Source of the DNA: Chromatiales bacterium
Lineage (GTDB): Bacteria; Pseudomonadota; Gammaproteobacteria; Chromatiales; Chromatiaceae
Direction of reading: 5' to 3'
Length of the DNA stretch: 10,721 bases
Assembly (NCBI GenBank): GCA_024639625.1
Contig: JAHEIA010000053.1
Location: forward strand, 1 to 10,721
In this document: in pieces, positions 1 through 6,700 of the stretch
Numbering within the stretch: the stretch's first letter is position 1
How the letters are laid out: the number at the start of each line of letters is the position of its first letter
Program-made: the position numbers and the translations under genes
The notes under the pieces: generated by a model
Databases searched by the model: none
The model's input: the letters and a program-made list of their open reading frames with translations, nothing else
Told to the model about the DNA's origin: nothing

Positions 1-265
1 GCCGCGAGACGATGAGTCGTGGTGGGAAAGTGGTCGCAGCCCCCGGGCGAAGAGTGGTGGCCGGGGCGTAAGTCTGGATTCGGCGGTGGACCGCATCCGT
101 TCGCAAACGGGCGCCCGGATCCTGTCGACGGATACGATCGAGCAGGACGGGCGGCGGCTACACGAGATCAAGATCCTGACCGAGGACGGCAGGGTCCGTC
201 GCATGCAGGTCGACGGTGATAGCGGCGAGGTGTTGGGTCGTCCCACCCGCCGCTCCTACCGCTGA
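1..265 (+). CDS. PepSY-domain protein, 3' end only (5' end outside the window)
   Basis: The frame read from base 2 gives 87 residues and a TGA at 263-265. The last 60 or so residues have the PepSY pattern: a helix (SLDSAVDRIRSQTGARI), then beta strands HEIKILTEDGRVRRM and a closing VDGDSGEVLG. Before them is a Trp-, Gly- and Arg-rich linker (ESWWESGRSPRAKSGG), typical of the loose region between a signal peptide and a PepSY domain; the signal peptide would lie before this window. No in-frame start codon precedes the domain, so the gene begins upstream. It ends 14 bp before the response regulator and is probably co-transcribed with it. Small secreted PepSY proteins often sit beside PhoP/PhoQ-like pairs in gammaproteobacteria, perhaps as periplasmic modulators. 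Its role here is inferred from that context only. Confidence 0.82.
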   Translation, partial: PRDDESWWESGRSPRAKSGGRGVSLDSAVDRIRSQTGARILSTDTIEQDGRRLHEIKILTEDGRVRRMQVDGDSGEVLGRPTRRSYR

Positions 266-268
266 TCC

Positions 269-273
269 GAGGG
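269..273 (+). promoter_or_regulatory. Shine-Dalgarno of the response regulator
   Basis: GAGGG lies 6 nt before the ATG at 280. This supports that start, which also begins the protein directly on its first beta strand (MRILVIEDE). Confidence 0.7.
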
Positions 274-279
274 TGCGCC

Positions 280-963
280 ATGAGGATCCTGGTCATAGAA
301 GACGAGGCTGCACTTCGCGGGCAACTGGATGAGCGGCTGCAGAAAGAGGGTTTCGCGGTCGATCTTGCTGCGGATGGCGAGGAGGGGCTGTACCTCGGCC
401 TGGAGTACCCGCTGGATCTCGGGATCGTCGACATTGGACTGCCCAAGCTCTCGGGCATCCAGGTGATCCAGCGTTTGCGCGAGCAGGGCAGGGCGTTCCC
501 GATCCTGATTCTTACCGCCCGTGAGCGCTGGCAGGACAAGGTGGAAGGTCTGGAAGCGGGGGCTGACGATTATCTGGTCAAACCCTTTCACGTGGAGGAA
601 TTGCTGGCCAGAGTTAACGCCTTGCTGCGCCGCGCCGCGGGCTGGAGCCAACCGCAGCTCACCTGTGGTGCGGTTCGCCTCGATACGCGGAGTCAGGCGG
701 TAACGGTAGACGATCGCCCGATCGACCTTACCGCGTACGAATACAAGGTCTTGCGCTATCTGATGCTGCATGCGGGCGAGGTGGTGTCGAAGACTGAGCT
801 CACCGATCATATCTACGATCAGGACTTCGATCGGGACAGCAATGTCCTGGAGGTGTTCGTCGGCCGTTTGCGGCGCAAGCTCGATCCCGAATCCCGTTAT
901 CAACCCATCGAGACCTTGCGTGGGCGCGGTTACCGCTTCAACCTGCCGCGCAACCCGGCATGA
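280..963 (+). CDS. OmpR-family response regulator, PhoP-like
   Basis: This 227-residue DNA-binding response regulator has the usual length for the OmpR/PhoB family. The receiver domain covers about residues 1-115: acidic pocket E7-D8, phospho-acceptor D51 (in IVDIGLP), switch T79 (ILTAR) and K101 (LVKPF). The C-terminal winged helix, about 128-223, contains LTAYEYKVLRYL, a recognition-helix region with NVLEVFVGRLRRKLD, and the wing hairpin IETLRGRGYRF. The stretch ARERWQDKVEGLEAGADDY closely resembles PhoP of enteric bacteria and pseudomonads. On phosphorylation by the partner kinase it should bind promoter DNA as a dimer. It lies between the PepSY gene (14 bp gap) and the kinase gene (4 bp overlap), so the three form one operon. 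PhoP is the best family match by eye. Whether it answers to Mg2+, cationic peptides or something else cannot be read from the sequence, so no gene symbol is given. Confidence 0.93.
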   Translation: MRILVIEDEAALRGQLDERLQKEGFAVDLAADGEEGLYLGLEYPLDLGIVDIGLPKLSGIQVIQRLREQGRAFPILILTARERWQDKVEGLEAGADDYLVKPFHVEELLARVNALLRRAAGWSQPQLTCGAVRLDTRSQAVTVDDRPIDLTAYEYKVLRYLMLHAGEVVSKTELTDHIYDQDFDRDSNVLEVFVGRLRRKLDPESRYQPIETLRGRGYRFNLPRNPA

Positions 964-2300
964 AGTGGTCGCTGCATGCCCGTCTGGCGCTCTCGGCGAG
1001 CATCCTGATGGTGGGCTTTCTCGGGCTGACCGGGGTTACCCTGGATCGGGCATTCCGCAGCAGCAGCGAACAGGCCATGCGTGACCGACTGTTGGGGCAG
1101 ATCTATGCGCTGCTCGCAGCGACTCAGGATGACGCCGGGGGTGGGCTTCGTTTGCCCGACCTGCTGCCCGATCCCAGGTTCAACCAACCTGACTCGGGGT
1201 TCTACGCTCAGGTTGCAGGTGAGGACTTCGCGTGGAGATCCGCCTCCATCACTGGAGGGCTGCCCCCCTTTCAACGGCAGGAGCAGCCGGGACATTACAG
1301 TTTTCAGCAGTTGGGCGGACCCGGTGGAGAGGGTCTCTATAGCCTGTCGTTCGGCGTGGCTTGGGAGCGGTTCGACGGCGGCGAGCAGCTCTACACATTT
1401 TCTGTCGCCCAGGGGATGGGGCCGTTTTATCGGGAAATCGGCGAGTATCGGCGCACCCTTTGGCTCTGGCTTGGCGGGGTGGTGGTGGTGCTTCTCATGG
1501 CGCAAGCAGGGGTGCTCGCCTGGGGCCTAAAACCCCTGCGTAAGGTCGCGCGGGATCTGCAGCGCGTAGAAGAGGGCGAACAGGAGCAACTCCCTGGTGG
1601 CTATCCGCGCGAGGTCGAGCAGCTCACCGAAAATATCAACTCGCTGATTCGCCACGCCCAAGCGCGAGAGGTCCGCTATCGACATGCCATGGACGATCTG
1701 GCCCACGGTCTGAAGACCCCGCTGGCGGTGATGCAGGCAGCTGCGGAGGCGGACGATGCCGAGCTGCGTTCGGTCATGTCCGAGCAGACCCAGCGCATGA
1801 GTCAAATGGTCACCCGGCAGCTCGGGCGGGCTACCAGCTCCGGGCGCATCCATCTTGCTCGGCAGGTCCCGTTGCGGCCGCTCATCGAACGCTTAGCAGC
1901 GGCGTTGCGCAAGGTGTATCGGGAAAAGGAAGTAGAGCTCGACCTGCAGGTTCCTGCGAGCCTGCGTTTTCAGGGAGACGAGGGTGACCTGATGGAAGTC
2001 CTCGGCAACCTCCTGGATAATGCCTGGAAATACTGCGCGAGCAAGGTGCGCGTCCGGGCCCAGGCTGCGGATGCCCCGCGGCGTCTCGAGTTTGCTCTGG
2101 AAGACGACGGCTCCGGCGTGCCGGATGACGCGGCGGTGCGCGTGCTTCAGCGGGGGGTTCGGGTCGACCAGACCCGACCTGGGCACGGCATCGGTTTGGC
2201 GACGGCGAGCGAGATCGTGCGTCTCTACGGGGGGGATCTAAGCGTCCGTCGCAGTCCGTTGGGAGGCGCCTGCGTTGCCCTCTGGCTGCCCCTGAGATAG
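960..2300 (+). CDS. PhoQ-like sensor histidine kinase
   Basis: This 446-residue inner-membrane kinase starts inside the regulator's last codons (ATGA overlap), so translation is probably coupled. Transmembrane helix 1 is about residues 8-27, a periplasmic sensor of about 140 residues follows, and helix 2 (WLWLGGVVVVLLMAQAGVL) is about 168-188. Then come a HAMP-like linker and the phospho-acceptor helix with H249 in DLAHGLKTPLAVM, the H-x-LKTPL form seen in PhoQ. The ATP-binding domain has an N box (GNLLDNAWKYC, about 349-359), a G1 box (DDGSGVPD, about 382-389) and a G2 box (GHGIGLATA, about 408-416), and it ends in a normal HATPase strand. All catalytic motifs are present, so it should autophosphorylate and pass phosphate to the regulator at 280-963. 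The periplasmic domain lacks an obvious Asp/Glu cluster like that of enterobacterial PhoQ, so Mg2+ sensing is not supported. The signal is unknown. Confidence 0.93.
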   Translation: MKWSLHARLALSASILMVGFLGLTGVTLDRAFRSSSEQAMRDRLLGQIYALLAATQDDAGGGLRLPDLLPDPRFNQPDSGFYAQVAGEDFAWRSASITGGLPPFQRQEQPGHYSFQQLGGPGGEGLYSLSFGVAWERFDGGEQLYTFSVAQGMGPFYREIGEYRRTLWLWLGGVVVVLLMAQAGVLAWGLKPLRKVARDLQRVEEGEQEQLPGGYPREVEQLTENINSLIRHAQAREVRYRHAMDDLAHGLKTPLAVMQAAAEADDAELRSVMSEQTQRMSQMVTRQLGRATSSGRIHLARQVPLRPLIERLAAALRKVYREKEVELDLQVPASLRFQGDEGDLMEVLGNLLDNAWKYCASKVRVRAQAADAPRRLEFALEDDGSGVPDDAAVRVLQRGVRVDQTRPGHGIGLATASEIVRLYGGDLSVRRSPLGGACVALWLPLR

Positions 2301-2367
2301 GCGCCGCAGTTCGCCGGGTGAAACCAGGATCGCGACCGCTGGACGCATCGGTAGGCCGCGGAAAGTC

Positions 2368-2706
2368 ATGCTTGATGAGGCGGTTAGAGTGATGGAGTTA
2401 CTGATCGTGCTGCTGGTGGCGGCTGCAAGCCTGTTGTCCTGGCTGCTTCCAGCGGTGGGCTTGTTGGCGCTCGTCGTTCTGGCGCAGACTTGGAAAGACC
2501 CGGAGCTCCGGCGGTCCGGCCCGTTTTGGTACGCCTACAGGATTTCACGCTATTATGTGTTCGCCGCGTTGCTAATCGCGCTCTTGTGGCTGCTTGCCGC
2601 GGTTTTCGTTATCAACACGGATTTTTGGACCGAATATGACCCTGACGCGAACCCCGATCCGCTGCCCGCTCTCGAACATGCGATCGAACACTGGGATGAC
2701 GTATAG
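2368..2706 (+). CDS. Small two-helix membrane protein of unknown function
   Basis: I do not recognise this 112-residue protein. It has two clear hydrophobic segments, about residues 10-39 (Leu/Val/Ala rich) and about 61-83. The 20-residue loop between them carries K43, R48, R49, R58 and R61. By the positive-inside rule that loop is cytoplasmic and both ends face the periplasm. The last 25-30 residues are strongly acidic and Pro-rich (TEYDPDANPDPLP, then ALEHAIEHWDDV). A second ATG at 2392 (residue 9) would start directly before helix 1 and is an equally possible start; neither has a strong Shine-Dalgarno. It begins 67 bp after the kinase stop, on the same strand, so it could be the last gene of the PhoP/PhoQ-like operon or a separate unit. 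Plausible membrane topology and the lack of a competing frame argue that it is real. Confidence 0.62.
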   Translation: MLDEAVRVMELLIVLLVAAASLLSWLLPAVGLLALVVLAQTWKDPELRRSGPFWYAYRISRYYVFAALLIALLWLLAAVFVINTDFWTEYDPDANPDPLPALEHAIEHWDDV

Positions 2707-2756
2707 CCGGTGTGGTTTGGGGGAACCCTCATGTTTGTCCTAGGCGCTCCGCTGAC

Positions 2757-2779
2757 CGGGCCGATTGGCCCGAATCGGC
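2757..2779 (+). other. Two overlapping, mutually exclusive hairpins upstream of queD
   Basis: CGGGCC (2757-2762), GATT loop, GGCCCG (2767-2772) forms a perfect 6-bp GC-rich stem. GCCGATT (2760-2766), GGCCCG loop, AATCGGC (2773-2779) forms a perfect 7-bp stem using some of the same bases. No T run follows either stem, so this is not a standard intrinsic terminator. A switch between the two forms is possible but unproven, and no known riboswitch consensus was recognised. Confidence 0.4.
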
Positions 2780-2795
2780 AGCTGCGCACACCCTG

Positions 2796-2807
2796 TTCAG
2801 ATCTGAA
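2796..2807. promoter_or_regulatory. 12-bp perfect palindrome just upstream of queD, possible operator
   Basis: TTCAGATCTGAA is a perfect palindrome ending 12 bp before the proposed queD ATG. A 12-bp palindrome is expected a few times by chance in a window this size. Only its position makes it worth listing. Confidence 0.22.
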
Positions 2808-2819
2808 TTCCTGAGACCC

Positions 2820-3221
2820 ATGTTCAGCGTCACCCAGTCGGTCGCCTTTTGTTACGGACATCGTCTCCTGAACTACCAGGGTAAGTGTCGTCATCTGCAC
2901 GGACACAACGCTCGCGCCGTGATCATTATCGAGGGGCAAGAGCTCGCTGCCAGTGGCATGCTCGTCGATTTCAACGAAATCAAGCAGCAGGTGAAGAACT
3001 GGATCGATTCGCAAATCGACCACAATATGCTGCTGCACCGGGAGGACCCGGTGCTGCCGCTGCTGCAGGCGGCGGGCGAAAGGGTCTACGTGATGGATGC
3101 TAACCCTACTGCGGAGAACATCGCTCGGCTGCTCTTCGAACGCATATCCGCCCAGGGTTTGCCGGTAAAAGAGGTTGTGGTCTGGGAGACCGAGAACAGC
3201 TGCGCGAGCTATCGAAGCTGA
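2820..3221 (+). CDS. queD: 6-carboxy-5,6,7,8-tetrahydropterin synthase (QueD / PTPS family)
   Basis: QueD converts 7,8-dihydroneopterin triphosphate to 6-carboxytetrahydropterin, the second step towards preQ0 and queuosine in tRNA; it acts in the cytoplasm. The 133-residue protein has the family's usual length. The Zn ligands are H14 (CYGHRL), H27 and H29, the last two inside the diagnostic C-x3-HGH motif with catalytic C23. D67-H68 (IDHNML) and E123 (VVWETENS) supply the other expected active-site residues, and the family signature NPTAENIARL contains E99. The frame is open further upstream to an ATG at 2712, but those 36 extra residues look unlike the family. MFSVTQSVAF at 2820 is the usual PTPS N-terminus, and a weak GAG precedes it at 2813-2815. 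No other queuosine genes (queC, queE, folE) are in the window, so it is a stand-alone locus here. A pterin-pathway PTPS paralogue is the alternative, but the C-x3-HGH motif favours QueD. Confidence 0.9.
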   Translation: MFSVTQSVAFCYGHRLLNYQGKCRHLHGHNARAVIIIEGQELAASGMLVDFNEIKQQVKNWIDSQIDHNMLLHREDPVLPLLQAAGERVYVMDANPTAENIARLLFERISAQGLPVKEVVVWETENSCASYRS

Positions 3222-3513
3222 GCGGTGTTGGCTGTCTAGCTTGGGCCACCGTGTGGATTGCGGAACCGGTGCTTGCTGTGGTTTCCGGGGGCGGCAGAAG
3301 ATGCCTGGTTTCCCTGCTGCCTGGTCGGTGCCGCGGAAGCGACCGGTCGCATTGACCTTCTGGATTCCTTGTGTATCGTGCCGCCACCCACTCTGGCGTG
3401 CTGGCGCTGCCGGAACCTTGGCAGGAACAAGGATCTGCGTCTCGATCGCCCCGGCTGAGCCCTGTAGACTGGAACTGCCGTGTTGCGCTGTGCGCCGGAG
3501 GCCAGGCTGCGCC

Positions 3514-3542
3514 TTGTCTGTAGAGCCATTAATTGTGATTAT
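3514..3542 (+). promoter_or_regulatory. Possible sigma-70 promoter for the giant gene
   Basis: TTGTCT (3514-3519), a 17-bp spacer, then GATTAT (3537-3542), with a TG one base before the -10 (extended -10 form). Each hexamer matches consensus at 4 of 6 positions, and the local DNA is more AT-rich than its surroundings. It would give a leader of about 195 nt. The match is weak and could be chance. Confidence 0.22.
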
Positions 3543-3599
3543 ACGGTGTCTTTCATCCTGCTGGTTCTGCGGGAGATCATTGCGGATCCACCACGTGCA

Positions 3600-3616
3600 G
3601 CACGTCGCTGACGTGC
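3600..3616. repeat. Perfect 7-bp inverted repeat in the leader of the giant gene
   Basis: GCACGTC, GCT, GACGTGC. The arms are perfectly complementary with a 3-nt spacer, and a further CACGTG palindrome lies just upstream at 3592-3597. No T run follows, so it is not a normal intrinsic terminator. It could be an operator or an RNA hairpin in the leader. Confidence 0.4.
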
Positions 3617-3729
3617 CGCCGGCGAGGCAAGACGGTCTGTGCGGAACCCGGGTCGACGAAAAACGTTTGTTTGGCGATCATTCTGGTCTCTTTCGGCGCG
3701 ACTGATCGACCGCTCTGGAATATTATATC

Positions 3730-3733
3730 GAGG
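3730..3733 (+). promoter_or_regulatory. Shine-Dalgarno supporting a TTG start at 3743
   Basis: GAGG lies 9 nt before TTG at 3743. This decides the start: no ATG, GTG or other TTG occurs in frame between 3743 and the ATG at 3899, and that ATG lies inside the P-loop motif and would remove the first core beta strand. Confidence 0.5.
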
Positions 3734-3742
3734 CAAAAGAAC

Positions 3743-6700
3743 TTGTCAGGCGTAGCATCGAGTGGCGGCCAGGATACGCGCCGCAAGAATCGGAAAGCCA
3801 GGAATAGCGGGCCGCGCGAGCCAGCGGGGAACCCTTCAGTCGAGCTAGCGGACACGCGCGGAATCGAGGTTGGGCGGCGGGCGATCCTAGTTCTCGGTAT
3901 GCATCGAAGTGGCACCTCGGCCTTCACCCGGGCTGTCAGTCTGCTCGGGGCTGAACTGCCGAAGAACCTGATGCCTCCCGTCGCAGGCAACAACGAAGCC
4001 GGCTTCTGGGAATCCCGGGATCTAGAGAACATCCACGATCAGCTTCTGCGATCGGCGGGGTCGTACTGGCACGACTGGCGTTCATTGGACAGGGATTGGC
4101 TCGAGTCGGCGGATGCGACCCTCTACAAGGAACTCATAGCCGATTATCTGGATACGGATTTTCCGCAAGCCCCTCTGTTTGTGCTCAAAGACCCGCGGAT
4201 CTGCCGGTTGCTGCCATTGTGGCTCGATGTGCTGAAGAGCTGCGGCATCACTGGGCTGCCGGTGATTCCGCTGCGCAACCCCCTTGAAGTGGCCGAGTCG
4301 TTACGGAAGAGAGACGGGTTCGCCTATGAACAGTCTCATCTGGTCTGGTTGCGGCACGTTCTCGAGGCGGAGCGGGAGACCCGCGGAATGCCTCGCTGCG
4401 TCACGACCTATGACGATCTCCTGGCGGATTGGCGCTCTGCCATGCGTGTGGTGGCCGAGCGGCTGGGGATTGCTTGGCCGGTCGCCTTCGAGGACGCAGC
4501 CGAGGAAATCGATGCGTTTCTTGATCGGCGGCACCGTCATCAGAAAAAGAGGTTGGACGATTTGGCGCCCGGTACCGGTGTGCCCGAATGGGTGAGTACC
4601 GCTTACAAAGAGATGCTGAAGCTGGCTCGGGTTGGCGACAGGGACGCCAGTTTCCGTGTTCTCGACGCAACCTTCTCCGAGTTTGCCGCGGCCTCCGCGG
4701 TATTTGGCTCCGCTTCGGCAGGCCTTTATTCGCTCGCCTCGGAGGTGGAGGGGCTGCGCAAAGAGAATGCCCTGCGCGGCAAAGAGATGGGACGACTCCA
4801 GGCGGAGCTCGACCGGGGGGCTAAGCAAGTCGCTGAGCTGACGGAGGCGCTAACCGCGAACAGCTCGGAAGGCCAACGCTTGCAATGGGAACTCTCGGAG
4901 CGGGAGAAGGATGTCGAGCGCTTGCGTGGGGAGCTGTCGGGGCGCGACCAGGAGCTGGAACGCTTAGGCGGGGAGCTGTCTGGGCGCGGGCAGGAATTGG
5001 AGCAGGTGCGCGGCGAGCTGTCCGGGCGCGACCAGGAACTGGAACGCATAGGCGGGGAGTTGTCCGGGCGGGAGCAGGAACTAGAGCGTGTCCGCGGAGA
5101 GCTATCCGGGCGCGACCAGGAGCTGGAACGCTTAGGCGGGGAGTTGTCCGGGCGGGAGCAGGAACTAGAGCGTGTCCGTGGGGAGTTATCCGGGCGTGAC
5201 CAGGAGCTGGAACGCCTTGGGGGGGAATTGTCGCAGCAGCTTCGGGAGTCGGAGCGCTTGCGCGAGGAACTCAAACAGCGGGACGCTGAGATCGCACGCA
5301 TCGCGGGGGACTTGGCGGCAAGCCGATTGGAAGGCGAACGCCTGCGGGATGAATTGTCGCGGCGGGTGGAACAGCTGGAGGGACTGCGCCGTGAGCTCGA
5401 GCAGTCAGGCAGGCAGATCGAGGACTTGTCCGCTGCTCTGGCCGCGAGCGAAAAGCGGGTAGCCGACCGTAAGCAATTGGGAAAGGCAAGAGAGCAATTC
5501 GAGGAACAACGGCAAAAGGTCGAACAACTCGAGATGCAGTTGATTGCCGGTCGAAACAAGGAACAGCAGCTGGGTGAAGAGGTGGTTGCCCACGCCCGGG
5601 ATCTGGCACGAGCCCGCGCGGAACTGGCCCAGAGCGGTCGAGAATCGAAGAAGTTGTCAGCGGACTTGATGGCGAGTCGGGTTGAGGTGAGCCGATTGCG
5701 CGAGGAAGTGCTTTACCAAGCCCAGGAGGCGGAGCAGGCGAAACAGGAGATGCTGCGCCTGCGAGGCAGGGTGGCGGGCGGGGAGGAAGAGACTGAAAGC
5801 CTGCGCAGAACGGTTGCCGCGGAGACGGCGCGCAATCTCGCGACGCAGGAAATCTTGGGCCGCAAACAACGCGAATTGGGGAGCGAGCGTGCGCGGGCCG
5901 AGGACCGTCGCCGCGAGTCGCGGCTGTGGCAATCCGAACTCGAACGGATCCGCGCCACTCCGGCGTGGCGCGTGGCGCGTCCATTGTTGGCGATCTCCTA
6001 TCCTGGAAGCCGGTTCGCGCGGGTACTTGGTTCCACGCTGAGGTTTCTGTGGTGGGGGATCTCGTTTCAATTGCCTTCTCGCTTAGCGCAGGTGCGCCGG
6101 ACGGCGAACGAATTGCAGCAATTGGCGTCCTCCGGGTTGTTCGATGCGGATTGGTATCTCCGTCAGTACCCGGAAGTCGCAGCCGCGGGGCTGGATCCGC
6201 TGCGCCACTATTGCGAGGTCGGTGCGAAACTCGGCTTGAATCCGCAGGCCCTGTTTGACAGTCAGTGGTACTGCGAACAGAACCCCGAAGTCGCCGAGCA
6301 AAAGAGCAATCCCTTGCTGCATTTTCTCCATACTGGTGCCGCGCGTCGGCGGGACCCGCACCCGTTGTTCAGCATCCCATGGTACCTCACGCAGAAGCCG
6401 GCACTCGCGGAAACGACCGTCAATCCTCTGGCGGACTTTCTGTCCGTCGGGGTCGCGGAGGGGCTGAATCCAAACCCATTCTTCGATATCCGCTGGTACT
6501 TGGAGCACCACCCGGACGTTGCCGCTGAGCAGTTGAATCCGCTGGTGCACTACCTGGAGCGCGGTGCGAGCGGTGGAGCAGACCCCCATCCGCTCTTCGA
6601 CTCCGATTGGTATCTGCGAACCCACCCTGATCTGTTGGCCACCGGCCTGAATCCGCTGACACATTTTCTGGGGTTTGCGGCATCCGGACAGGTGGACCCT

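Larger units (their letters stand above)
3222..3742. other. Gene-free stretch between queD and the giant glycosyltransferase gene
   Basis: About 520 bp in which I can support no protein. Several frames stay open because the DNA is GC-rich, but their translations are Cys-, Arg- and Trp-rich with no family resemblance or good start signals. No tRNA or clear terminator was seen. It contains a weak promoter-like sequence (3514-3542), a 7-bp inverted repeat (3600-3616) and an AT-rich patch (3719-3729), and probably serves as the promoter and 5' leader of the large gene downstream. Confidence 0.55.

Noticed and set aside
19..219. A 66-codon + strand frame with an internal start
   Set aside because: It overlaps the PepSY gene in another frame and is Gly/Arg/Pro rich. 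The frame ending at 265 reads a clear PepSY domain instead.
256..903. A 215-codon open frame on the - strand
   Set aside because: It lies fully antisense to the response regulator, which has complete motifs, a good start and a Shine-Dalgarno.
2712..2819. A longer queD start adding 36 residues
   Set aside because: The extra residues do not resemble any PTPS N-terminus and would span the hairpin and palindrome region. MFSVTQSVAF at 2820 matches the family start.
3175..3705. A 176-codon + strand frame across the end of queD and the intergenic stretch
   Set aside because: It is Cys-, Trp- and Arg-rich, overlaps queD in another frame and has no recognisable domain.
3719..3729. AT-rich TATTAT as a -10 box for the giant gene
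   Set aside because: The hexamer is good, but no -35-like sequence lies at a workable distance, and the transcript would begin at or inside the ribosome-binding site.
3899..3901. ATG 3899 as the start of the giant gene
   Set aside because: It lies inside the P-loop motif and would remove the first core beta strand of the sulfotransferase-like domain.
4889..5224. The periodic 42-bp units as a CRISPR array
   Set aside because: The units are contiguous, in frame and protein-coding, with no variable spacers.
4726..5559. A 277-codon open frame on the - strand, rich in Ser and Arg
   Set aside because: It mirrors the Glu/Leu/Arg coiled-coil repeats of the + strand gene. The Ser/Arg tandem pattern is the antisense reading of those repeats, not a protein.
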